From Hyphomicrobium_A sp965243865 (GTDB lineage: Bacteria > Pseudomonadota > Alphaproteobacteria > Rhizobiales > Hyphomicrobiaceae): a DNA stretch of 64,000 nucleotides. Of the stretch, positions 34,527 to 42,058 are shown one piece after another. Position 1 is the first letter of the stretch. Every line of letters begins with the position of its first letter. The stretch spans positions 3,968,001 through 4,032,000 of the forward strand of contig NZ_OZ251603.1 of assembly GCF_965243865.1 (NCBI RefSeq), given 5' to 3'. The notes below the pieces were generated by a model. The model searched no databases and was not told where the DNA came from. It saw only the letters and a program-made list of their open reading frames with translations. The translations under genes were made by a program, and so were the position numbers.

Positions 34527-34736
34527 TCAGCGCGGGCTCCTCGGGCGCGAGGCGACCAGCCAGATGGCGACGGCCAGAAGGGCAACGGCCGGGCCCGCCA
34601 CGAATGCTCCGGTCATGGCGGCTTCGACCGGGCCATCATGCGTGTTGCTGGTGCTGGTCAGCAGCAAAGTGTAGCCGCCGACTGCGCCTACGAGATAGCC
34701 CAACAGCAAGAGCAGCACGCCAATCACAATGCGCAT
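34527..34736 (-). CDS. Small two-helix membrane protein
   Basis: A 69-residue protein with two membrane helices (about 3-27 and 41-62) joined by a short polar loop (TSTSNTHDGPVEAAM) and a basic tail RPRSPR. The hairpin topology with the positive end inside is clear. No named family is recognised. It stands alone between the penicillin-binding protein gene and the GTA remnant. Confidence 0.6.
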   Translation of the reverse strand: MRIVIGVLLLLLGYLVGAVGGYTLLLTSTSNTHDGPVEAAMTGAFVAGPAVALLAVAIWLVASRPRSPR

Positions 34737-34894
34737 TCGCCACCTGTCCGTGGAAGCTATCCGAAGCCAATCCCTTCTACTCAGATACAGCACTGATTGC
34801 GGCGCCTTGAGGACGCGAGCCCGGGGACGAAAGACGCACCGAGCGTCAGCCCGCGGTAACGCTTCTTAGTCTCGGCGCCCAAGTTATCCCCAGC

Positions 34895-37333
34895 GTGACG
34901 CTGCTGGCGTACGCCGCTGACTGGTCCGAATATTTCGGGCATCAGCCTTCCGACGGATCGGGCGATGTCTATTTCCACCTCGATCCGCTCTGGGCCTCAG
35001 ACTCGATCGACGCCATCGGCATCGACGTTTATTGGCCGCTTGCCGATTGGCGCGATGGCCGCGACCATCTCGATTACCTGGCGGGCACCCGCGCCATCTA
35101 CGACCTTAGCTATCTCACCGGTAACCTCCGCGCAGGCGAGGGTTTCGACTGGTGCTACGCCTCGCCCGAGGATCGCGCATCGCAGGTGCGCACGCCCATC
35201 ACCGACGCTTCCGGCAAGCCGTGGGTGTTCCGTTACAAGGACATCAAGTCGTGGTGGAGCAGCGCGCACTATGACCGCCCGGGCGGCGTCGAGAGCGAGA
35301 CCGCGACCGCCTGGGTGCCGCAATCAAAGCCCTTCTGGCTTATGGAGATCGGTTGTCCCGCGGTAGACAAGGGTGCCAACCAGCCGAACGTTTTTGTCGA
35401 TCCCAAAAGCGCCGAGACCGCGCTGCCGTACTTCTCCAAAGGCACGCGCGACGATTTCATGCAGCGCCGCTTCCTGCGTGCCATCATTGGAGGGCTCGAT
35501 CCGGAATCGCCCGGCTACCTCGAAGGTGCCAATCCGACCTCGACCGTTTACGGCGCACCCATGATCGATCTCGATCACGTGCACGTCTACACCTGGGACG
35601 CGCGCCCCTATCCGGCGTTCCCATTCGATACCGATGCCTGGGGCGACGGCGGCAACTGGCAGCGTGGCCATTGGCTGACGGGGCGTTTTTCCAGCGCGCC
35701 GCTCGCCGAAACGGTTGCCAAGCTGCTCGGCGATTTCGGCTTCGACGCGCACAGCACCGCATCGCTGAACGGTACCGTGCCGGGTTTCGTCATCGACCGC
35801 GTCATGGCCGCGCGGGATGCACTGGAGCCGCTGGAACTGGCGTACTTCTTCGACTCCCTCGAAAGCGGCGGCGAGATCGTGTTCCGGCATCGCGGCTCCG
35901 AACCGCCTGCGCTCGAACTGGACGAGGGCGATCTCGTCGAGACGCGTGCCAACAGCGCGCTGCTGACGCTGACGCGCGGACAGGAAACCGAGCTCCCCGC
36001 CTCAGCCAAGCTGCGCTTCATCGCCTCTTCCGGAGACTACGGGCAGGCGATCGCCGAGGCGCGCCGCATCGCTGGCGCCAGTGGCAGGGTCAGCGAGGCC
36101 GATTTGCCGCTGGTGCTGGATAGCGCACAGGCAGAGACCATCGCCGAAACGCTGTTGTTCGAAAGTTGGGCCGCCCGCGAGCGCGCCAGCTTCTCACTGC
36201 CGCCAAGCTGTCTTGCAATCGAGCCGGCCGACGTGGTGCGGCTTGCGAGCGCTACGGCGGACACCGACAGCCGGCTGCTGCGCATCACCGAAATCGGCGA
36301 GCATGGTGACCGCGAGGTGGAAGCACGCTCGGTCGATCCGGACATCTATGATACCGGGGCCGGGCGCGAGCGCAACGGACGCACCACGATACCCGTCATC
36401 GCCGGGCAGCCGTTTGTCGAGTTCGTCGATCTGCCACTGCTGCGCGGCGATGAGCCACCCGCCGCGGGCTACGCTGCCGCGACGCAATCGCCCTGGTCCG
36501 GCAGCGTCGCGATCTACGGATCACCTGAAACGTCCGGCTACGTTCTGAAGGCCATGGCGAGTGTGCCGGCGACCATAGGCGTCACGTTAAGCGACCTTCC
36601 GCCTGGCCCCGAAGGCCGCCTCGACTACGCAACGCGTCTCACCGTTGAGGTGGAAGGGGAGGCACTCACGTCGTGCACGACGCTGCAGCTTTTCGCCGGG
36701 CGCAACATCGCCGCCGTGCGCAACGAGGCGGGCGAGTGGGAAGTGCTGCAGTTCGCAGCGGCTGCGCTCATCGCCGCCGGCACCTATGAACTCTCAGGGT
36801 TGCTGCGCGGCCAGGGCGGAACCGAGCGCGCCATGCGATCGCCGCTCGCCGCAGGCGCACGCTTCGTGCTCGTCAATTCGGCGCTGGCGCGCGTCGACCT
36901 GGCGACGTCGGAGAGACGTCTGCCGTACTATTGGCGCTTCGGCCCCGCCGCGCGTGACATCGGCGATGCAACCTTTGCCACCGAGACGCACACTTACGCA
37001 GGTCTCGGCCTTAAGCCGTTGTCACCTGTGCACCTGCGCGGCGAACGCGCCGCCGGCGACCTTACGGTGTCCTGGCTGAGACGAACCCGCATCGGTGGCG
37101 ACGCCTGGGAGACGCCCGACGTTCCGCTCAGCGAGGATTGGGAAAGCTACGAGATCGAAATCCTCGATGGCGAAAGCGTACAGCGCACCCTGTCGGCAAC
37201 CAGTAACAGCGTAGTCTATACGGCCGCCCAGCAGACCGCTGATTTCGGCGCGCCGCAATCGGCCATCGCCGTGCGCGTCTACCAGCTTTCCGCCAGCTAC
37301 GGCCGCGGCACCCCACGCGACGCGACGGTCTGA
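34895..37333 (+). CDS. 5'-truncated GTA baseplate megatron/TIM-barrel protein (RcGTA gp15-like)
   Basis: An open frame of 812 codons whose sequence enters in the middle of the GTA TIM-barrel domain: YAADWSEYFGHQPSDGSGDVYFHLDPLW, then KPWVFRYKDIKSWW, FWLMEIGCPAVDKG and a long tail-protein-like part from about 290. As I recall, complete homologues are about 1,290 residues and have roughly 480 more residues before this point, including the first half of the barrel. Upstream, the frame gives no matching sequence and meets a stop near 34810. The GTG at 34895 has no ribosome site. So this is most likely a remnant left by a deletion or rearrangement, although the rest of the frame is intact. Confidence 0.7.
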   Translation: MTLLAYAADWSEYFGHQPSDGSGDVYFHLDPLWASDSIDAIGIDVYWPLADWRDGRDHLDYLAGTRAIYDLSYLTGNLRAGEGFDWCYASPEDRASQVRTPITDASGKPWVFRYKDIKSWWSSAHYDRPGGVESETATAWVPQSKPFWLMEIGCPAVDKGANQPNVFVDPKSAETALPYFSKGTRDDFMQRRFLRAIIGGLDPESPGYLEGANPTSTVYGAPMIDLDHVHVYTWDARPYPAFPFDTDAWGDGGNWQRGHWLTGRFSSAPLAETVAKLLGDFGFDAHSTASLNGTVPGFVIDRVMAARDALEPLELAYFFDSLESGGEIVFRHRGSEPPALELDEGDLVETRANSALLTLTRGQETELPASAKLRFIASSGDYGQAIAEARRIAGASGRVSEADLPLVLDSAQAETIAETLLFESWAARERASFSLPPSCLAIEPADVVRLASATADTDSRLLRITEIGEHGDREVEARSVDPDIYDTGAGRERNGRTTIPVIAGQPFVEFVDLPLLRGDEPPAAGYAAATQSPWSGSVAIYGSPETSGYVLKAMASVPATIGVTLSDLPPGPEGRLDYATRLTVEVEGEALTSCTTLQLFAGRNIAAVRNEAGEWEVLQFAAAALIAAGTYELSGLLRGQGGTERAMRSPLAAGARFVLVNSALARVDLATSERRLPYYWRFGPAARDIGDATFATETHTYAGLGLKPLSPVHLRGERAAGDLTVSWLRRTRIGGDAWETPDVPLSEDWESYEIEILDGESVQRTLSATSNSVVYTAAQQTADFGAPQSAIAVRVYQLSASYGRGTPRDATV

Positions 37334-37379
37334 TCGCGAGAGCGAGGTTCGCGCACTTTATCAGTCTGGAGCAATGCGC

Positions 37380-38702
37380 ATGGATGAGCAGCCGGCCTGG
37401 ATGACTGCCGCCTGGGCGGAGCTTGGCCAGCGCGAAATCCCCGGAGCCAGTGACAACGCACGCATCCGCGCGTTCTTCCGCGAGGTGGGCCAGCCGACCC
37501 GCCTGCATGACGAGGTGGCGTGGTGCGCGGCGTTCGTCGGCGCCTGCCTCGAACGCGCGGGCGAAGCCTCGACGCGGTCTTTAATGGCGCGATCCTATTT
37601 GCGCTGGGGCGAGAAGATCGAGCACGCTCGTTACGGCGCGCTGGCCGTGCTCGCGCGCGGCAGCGATCCTGGCGCAGGCCACATTGGCTTCCTCGTCGGC
37701 GAGACGCCGCAGCACGTCGTTCTGCTCGGCGGCAATCAGGGTGATGCCGTGAGCGTCGCTGCATATCCGAAGACGCGATTGCTCAGCATTCGCTGGCCGC
37801 AATCGGCGACCATCACGCCGCCGGTGCAGCAGCCCGATACGGCGCAAGCTACAGCGCAATTCGATGAGGCGCTTCGTCATGTCTTGGAGATGGAAGGCGG
37901 ATTTTCAGATGATCCGCACGATCCCGGCGGACCGACCAACAAGGGCATCACGCTGCGCGTGCTTGCCGCGTGGAAAGGCGTTGCACCGGACAGCAGCCTG
38001 AAAGCTGAGCTGCGGCACATCCCAGACTCAACCGTCCGCGAAATCTATCTGCAGCGTTACTGGCGACCGGCCCATTGCGATGAACTCGCTCCACAGCTTG
38101 CTCTCTTCCACTTCGATGCGGCGGTGAACCACGGCGTCACCGGAGCGATGCGCCTGTTGCAGCGCGCAGCCGGCACCGACGCCGACGGCGAAATCGGCCC
38201 CAACACCCGCGCGGCCATCGCCGCTGTCCCCGCGGCGGAGCTTATCCGCCGCTACGCCGATGTCCGTCGCGCCCGCTATCGCGCGCTGCCGCACTTCTGG
38301 CGCTTCGGCCGCGGTTGGCTCGCGCGCGTCGACAAGACTTTGGCGCGGGCGCTCGCGCTCGACCTCCAACCAACCCCGCAACCTCAAAGCACTGAAGGAG
38401 CCCCGAACATGACGCAACCCGCCGACGACACGACGACCGGAGAAACTGAGACCACCGCGAAGTGGTGGGGACAGTCCATCACCATCTGGGGTGCCATCAT
38501 CACCGGTCTCTCAACCGTGCTGCCGACGCTCGGCCCCGCGCTCGGCATCGACATCACCGGAGACCTGGTGCGCGAGCTCGGCAATAACGTCGTTCTGACG
38601 GTGCAGGCTGTTGGCGGCTTGATCGGAACCTTGATGACGATCTACGGCCGCATGCGCGCGACGACGCCGCTCGCGCAGCGCAACGTGCAGCTAAAACTCT
38701 AA
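37380..38702 (+). CDS. Endolysin (amidase + GH108 muramidase) read in frame into a holin-like tail
   Basis: A 440-residue protein in four parts. Residues 1-140 are a TIGR02594/CHAP-like peptidase with the active Cys in VAWCAAFVGACLERAG and His in GHIGFLVG. About 160-240 is a glycoside hydrolase 108 domain with Glu in LEMEGGFSDDPHDPGGPTNKGIT. About 240-335 is the matching C-terminal peptidoglycan-binding part (LFHFDAAVNHG). About 345-440 is holin-like, with two hydrophobic segments and IYGRMRATT. Phages usually encode lysin and holin separately. GGAG lies eight bases before this ATG. The gene is 46 bases after the GTA fragment and probably belongs to the same remnant. Confidence 0.8.
   Translation: MDEQPAWMTAAWAELGQREIPGASDNARIRAFFREVGQPTRLHDEVAWCAAFVGACLERAGEASTRSLMARSYLRWGEKIEHARYGALAVLARGSDPGAGHIGFLVGETPQHVVLLGGNQGDAVSVAAYPKTRLLSIRWPQSATITPPVQQPDTAQATAQFDEALRHVLEMEGGFSDDPHDPGGPTNKGITLRVLAAWKGVAPDSSLKAELRHIPDSTVREIYLQRYWRPAHCDELAPQLALFHFDAAVNHGVTGAMRLLQRAAGTDADGEIGPNTRAAIAAVPAAELIRRYADVRRARYRALPHFWRFGRGWLARVDKTLARALALDLQPTPQPQSTEGAPNMTQPADDTTTGETETTAKWWGQSITIWGAIITGLSTVLPTLGPALGIDITGDLVRELGNNVVLTVQAVGGLIGTLMTIYGRMRATTPLAQRNVQLKL
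38395..38411 (+). promoter_or_regulatory. Internal ribosome binding site and start for the holin part
   Basis: AAGGAG at 38395-38400 stands eight bases before an in-frame ATG at 38409, inside the endolysin frame. From there the frame would give a separate 97-residue holin-like protein (38409-38702). This is much stronger than expected by chance inside a coding region and marks where the holin gene once began, or still begins. Confidence 0.6.
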
Positions 38703-38718
38703 GCCGCGTCGCACGGGG

Positions 38719-38786
38719 GTGGCATTCATGGCTGGTTCAGCCGCCCGCGGTTAACCATCCGCTCATGGATGCCACTCATTTTTTTT
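38719..38786 (+). terminator. Strong Rho-independent terminator abutting the next start codon
   Basis: GTGGCATTCATG (38719-38730) pairs with CATGGATGCCAC (38764-38775), 12 pairs with one G-T wobble. The loop can form inner stems (TGGTT/AACCA and CCGC/GCGG). Eight T's follow at 38779-38786. It closes the GTA/lysis remnant. The T run ends only ten bases before the next gene's ATG. Confidence 0.8.
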
Positions 38787-38796
38787 CATCAGATAC

Positions 38797-39093
38797 ATGC
38801 TTCGGATCATCGCATCGCTTTTTCTCCTCGCCTGCATTTCCCCGTTAGCCTCGTCAGCAGACCGGACCTGCATCACCGATTGGTCGATCGCGGCGCCCAT
38901 CGTGCACAAAGAAAAGCTGACGACAGTCGAAGCGCTCTCGCGCATCGCATCAGATAGGTTGTCGGGCAGCGTCATCGTGCGCACGGCCCTGTGCGAGGAG
39001 CGCGGCGAATTCGCCTACCGCATCATCATGCGGGATGCGCAGGGGCGTCTTTCGACGCATATCGTTGACGCGCGAACGCCGTTTGCTCGATGA
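38797..39093 (+). CDS. Small periplasmic PepSY-like protein (FeuN-like)
   Basis: A 98-residue exported protein. The signal peptide MLRIIASLFLLACISPLASSADRT is followed by a compact domain (KLTTVEALSRIASDRLSGSVIVRTALCEERGEFAYRIIMRDAQGRL) with the PepSY-like helix-strand pattern. In rhizobia a small periplasmic inhibitor, FeuN, is encoded before the FeuP/FeuQ two-component pair; this gene has the same place, though a DUF1428 gene stands between. It would bind the sensor's periplasmic part. There is no ribosome binding site: the ten bases before the ATG follow a terminator T run. Confidence 0.72.
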   Translation: MLRIIASLFLLACISPLASSADRTCITDWSIAAPIVHKEKLTTVEALSRIASDRLSGSVIVRTALCEERGEFAYRIIMRDAQGRLSTHIVDARTPFAR

Positions 39094-39179
39094 CGCCAGA
39101 GCGGGAGTTCGCGATTGCTTCTTTCCCGTCTAAGCTGACAAGGGACAGATTGCGTGCAGCTTAAAAGCAGGAGGAAGCG

Positions 39180-39542
39180 ATGCCATACGTTGACGGCTTT
39201 GTGGTCCCAGTCCCCAGGAACAAGCTCGACGACTATCGCAAGATGGCGCGCAAGGCGGGCAAGGTCTGGATCGAGCATGGCGCGCTCGAATTTAGGGAAT
39301 GCGTTGCCGATGACGTGCAGGTCGGCAAGCGCACCTCGTTCCCGCGCAGCGTGAAGCTGAAACCGGATGAGGTGGTGATCTTCTCCTACATCGTGTTTCG
39401 CAATCGCGCCGCACGCGACAAGGTCAACAAGAAGGTGCTCGAGGATCCGCGCCTGGCGGAGATGATGAGCGGCAAGGACGCGCCCTTTGACCTCAAGCGC
39501 ATGATCTACGGCGGCTTCGAGACCCTCGTCGACCTCAAATAG
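39180..39542 (+). CDS. DUF1428 family protein
   Basis: A 120-residue protein matching DUF1428 over its full length: MPYVDGFVVPVPRNKLDDYRKMARKAGKVWIEHGALEFREC, VIFSYIVFRNRAARDKVNKKV, and the C-terminal KRMIYGGFETLVDL. The fold is a ferredoxin-like dimeric barrel (YgiA/antibiotic-monooxygenase-like). No reaction is proven. AGGAGG directly upstream is an excellent ribosome site. It lies inside the FeuN-FeuP-FeuQ-like unit and could be cotranscribed, but it has no evident link to signalling. Confidence 0.9.
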   Translation: MPYVDGFVVPVPRNKLDDYRKMARKAGKVWIEHGALEFRECVADDVQVGKRTSFPRSVKLKPDEVVIFSYIVFRNRAARDKVNKKVLEDPRLAEMMSGKDAPFDLKRMIYGGFETLVDLK

Positions 39543-39621
39543 GGCCAGCCCGCCCCGGGCTAGGATGAATCGAGCCGCCCCGCTATAGTCGCGCCAAACT
39601 TGGCCTGGGAGCGGGGGAACC

Positions 39622-40293
39622 GTGCGCGTTCTGGTCGTTGAGGACGATAAGGATCTAAACCGGCAGCTCGTCACCGCGTTGAATGACGCCGGTTACGCCG
39701 TCGACACCGCGTTCGACGGCGAGGAGGGCTACTTCCTCGGCGACACCGAGCCCTACGACATCGTCATCCTCGATATCGGCCTGCCGAAGATGGATGGCAT
39801 TTCTATCCTCGAGCAGTGGCGCCGCTCCGACCGCAAGATGCCGGTGATCATTCTCACCGCCCGCGATCGTTGGAGCGACAAGGTCGCCGGCATGGACGCC
39901 GGCGCCGACGACTACGTCGCCAAGCCGTTCCATATGGAGGAGTTGCTCGCGCGCGTCAGGGCGCAGGTTCGCCGCGCCTCCGGCCACGCCAAGAGCGAGA
40001 TCGAGTGCGGCCCGCTGCGCCTCGACACCAAGACCGCGCGCGTCACCTGCAACGGCCAGCAGATCAAGCTGACCTCGCACGAATACCGCCTGCTCGCCTA
40101 CATGATGCACCACAACGGTCGCATCGTTTCGCGCACCGAGCTGGTCGAACACCTCTACGAGCAGGACTTCGACCGCGATTCGAACACGATTGAGGTGTTC
40201 ATCGGCCGCCTGCGCAAGAAAATCCCCGTCGACGTGATTGAGACTGTGCGCGGACTCGGCTACCGCCTTAGCGAGACGCCGCCTGAAGCCTAG
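39622..40293 (+). CDS. feuP: OmpR/PhoP-type response regulator (FeuP-like)
   Basis: A 223-residue regulator. The receiver domain (1-120) has the acidic pair in VVEDDKDL, the phospho-acceptor Asp in IVILDIGLPKMDG and the conserved Lys in YVAKPFHMEE. The winged-helix output domain (about 128-220) has LTSHEYRLLAYMMHHNGRIVSR. The GTG start at 39622 follows GGGGGAACC. The sensor kinase gene follows after 79 bases. In Sinorhizobium the homologous pair, FeuP/FeuQ, controls osmoadaptation and envelope genes and lies near the cyc/ccm genes, as here. Confidence 0.88.
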   Translation: MRVLVVEDDKDLNRQLVTALNDAGYAVDTAFDGEEGYFLGDTEPYDIVILDIGLPKMDGISILEQWRRSDRKMPVIILTARDRWSDKVAGMDAGADDYVAKPFHMEELLARVRAQVRRASGHAKSEIECGPLRLDTKTARVTCNGQQIKLTSHEYRLLAYMMHHNGRIVSRTELVEHLYEQDFDRDSNTIEVFIGRLRKKIPVDVIETVRGLGYRLSETPPEA

Positions 40294-40372
40294 TCGGAAT
40301 ACCGGGGATTGACCCTGACCGGTTTCGGCGGCCCGATTGGGCGGGCCTTCGAATCGGGGCACTAGATAGCGC

Positions 40373-41758
40373 ATGCGATTCAACTCGCTCGCCTTCCGAC
40401 TGTTCGCCACCGCCGCGGCTTGGACGCTGCTGGTGCTGCCGATTGCCGGCTTCATCATCTATGGCCTCTACCGCGACGACGTGCAGGCGAGCTTCGATGG
40501 CCAGCTGCTGAAGCTCGTCAACGCCATCACCGTCGATTCGATGGGCTCCTCCGGCGACACCCAGCCGCTACCCCCGAGCAACCTCTACGAGCCGCTGTTC
40601 GAGGTGACGCACTCCGGCTGGTATTGGCAGATCACGCCGCTGTCTCCGGCCAATGGCCGTAAGCTCGTTTCACCCTCGCTCGCCACCTGGTCGTTGCCCT
40701 CGCCCGCCGCCAAGTCGGTCAAACCCGACGAAACCGGCGCGCGCTGGATGAACGTCAAAGGCCCCAAAGGCGAGCCCCTGCGCATGGTCGAGGTTATCGA
40801 CACGCTCGGCCACGAGCCCGGCAAGCCGACGTATTCCATCGTCGTCGCCGGCCCGCAGGATTGGCTCGACCACCTCGTCGCCAATTTCCGCTATCGCCTG
40901 ACCACCGCGCTTACCTTGGCGGGCCTCGGACTTGTGGCCGTCACGCTGTTCCAGGTCCGCTTCGGTCTGCTGCCGTTACGCCAGATCGGCACCGGCCTGA
41001 CGCAGATCCGCAATGGTACTGCAACTATCCTCGAGGGCGATCTGCCCGTCGAGATCGAGCCGCTGCAGTCGGAGCTGAATGCGCTGATCCGCTCAAATCA
41101 AGCGATTGTCGATCGTGCACGGACCCAGGTCGGCAACCTCGCGCACGCGCTTAAGACGCCGCTTGCCGTTATCGCCAACGAAGCCCGCACCGACAAAACC
41201 GGTCTCGGCGACAAGGTGGTCGAGCAGGCCGAGATTATGAAGCAGTCGGTGACCCGATACCTCGACCGCGCCCGCATGGCCGCGCGCGTGGGTGTCATTG
41301 GTCGCGTCACGCCTGTCGCCCCGGTAGTGGAGCCTCTGGTCCGCGCCCTTCAGCGTATCCATCAGGAGAAGGGCGTCGTTATTCACGTCGACTGCCCGCC
41401 GGACGCGCGCTTCTCCGGCGAGAAGCAGGACCTGGAGGAGATGCTCGGCAACCTGCTCGACAACGCGTGTAAGTGGGCCAAGCACGAAGTCGATCTCAAG
41501 GTCGAAGTCCCCCCGTCCACCTCGCGCGCCCGCAATCGCCGCATCGCCATCACGGTATCCGACGACGGCCCGGGCCTCACCGACGAGCAGCGCAACAGCA
41601 TCGGCAAGCGCGGTTTGCGCCTCGATGAGACCAAGCCCGGCTCCGGCCTTGGCCTATCGATCGTGATGGAACTCGCCCACTCCTACGGCGGCACCTGTGA
41701 TCTCGCCCGCGCCAAGCAGGGCGGCTTGGCGGTCCATCTGGCCCTCCCGGCAGGCTAG
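40373..41758 (+). CDS. feuQ: Sensor histidine kinase (FeuQ/PhoQ-like)
   Basis: A 461-residue membrane kinase: helix 1 at about 10-33, a periplasmic sensing part (about 34-170), helix 2 at about 172-195, and a HAMP-like linker. The phospho-acceptor His is in NLAHALKTPLAVIANE. The ATP-binding domain has LGNLLDNACKWA, the G1 box VSDDGPGLTD and the G2 box PGSGLGLSIV. All catalytic boxes are intact. It partners the response regulator just upstream. The small periplasmic PepSY-like protein may inhibit it. Confidence 0.9.
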   Translation: MRFNSLAFRLFATAAAWTLLVLPIAGFIIYGLYRDDVQASFDGQLLKLVNAITVDSMGSSGDTQPLPPSNLYEPLFEVTHSGWYWQITPLSPANGRKLVSPSLATWSLPSPAAKSVKPDETGARWMNVKGPKGEPLRMVEVIDTLGHEPGKPTYSIVVAGPQDWLDHLVANFRYRLTTALTLAGLGLVAVTLFQVRFGLLPLRQIGTGLTQIRNGTATILEGDLPVEIEPLQSELNALIRSNQAIVDRARTQVGNLAHALKTPLAVIANEARTDKTGLGDKVVEQAEIMKQSVTRYLDRARMAARVGVIGRVTPVAPVVEPLVRALQRIHQEKGVVIHVDCPPDARFSGEKQDLEEMLGNLLDNACKWAKHEVDLKVEVPPSTSRARNRRIAITVSDDGPGLTDEQRNSIGKRGLRLDETKPGSGLGLSIVMELAHSYGGTCDLARAKQGGLAVHLALPAG

Positions 41759-41935
41759 GCCGTGCTCGAGATCGGCTAGGCTTATGCCGGCTGACCGCAC
41801 AGCACGAGGAGCGCGCGCGTCGCTCGCGATGCCCTGCTCGAGCAAATGAGCGCTTTTCACGTTTTTGAGGCTCGTCTATTGCAAGTGCCGTGGCGCCGCG
41901 TGCGCCCCGTTTTTGTCCAAACAAGGAGAATCACC

Positions 41936-42058
41936 ATGCCGTTAGCATATCGAGGTCGGAATCCGGAAGCCTTCGGTCGCAGTGCCATGCACTCCACCAT
42001 TTCGCCCAGATCACCTAGACCCATCTCGGATTCATGCCATGGACTATGTCTTCCCTGA
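41936..42058 (+). CDS. Possible 40-residue leader peptide overlapping the RNA ligase start
   Basis: A short ORF (MPLAYRGRNPEAFGRSAMHS...) with an excellent ribosome site, AAGGAG, about seven bases before its ATG. It ends at 42058 and overlaps the first 20 bases of the RNA ligase gene in another frame. The ligase ATG itself lacks a ribosome site. This arrangement suggests translational coupling or a leader peptide. The amino-acid sequence has no known motif. Confidence 0.45.
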   Translation: MPLAYRGRNPEAFGRSAMHSTISPRSPRPISDSCHGLCLP

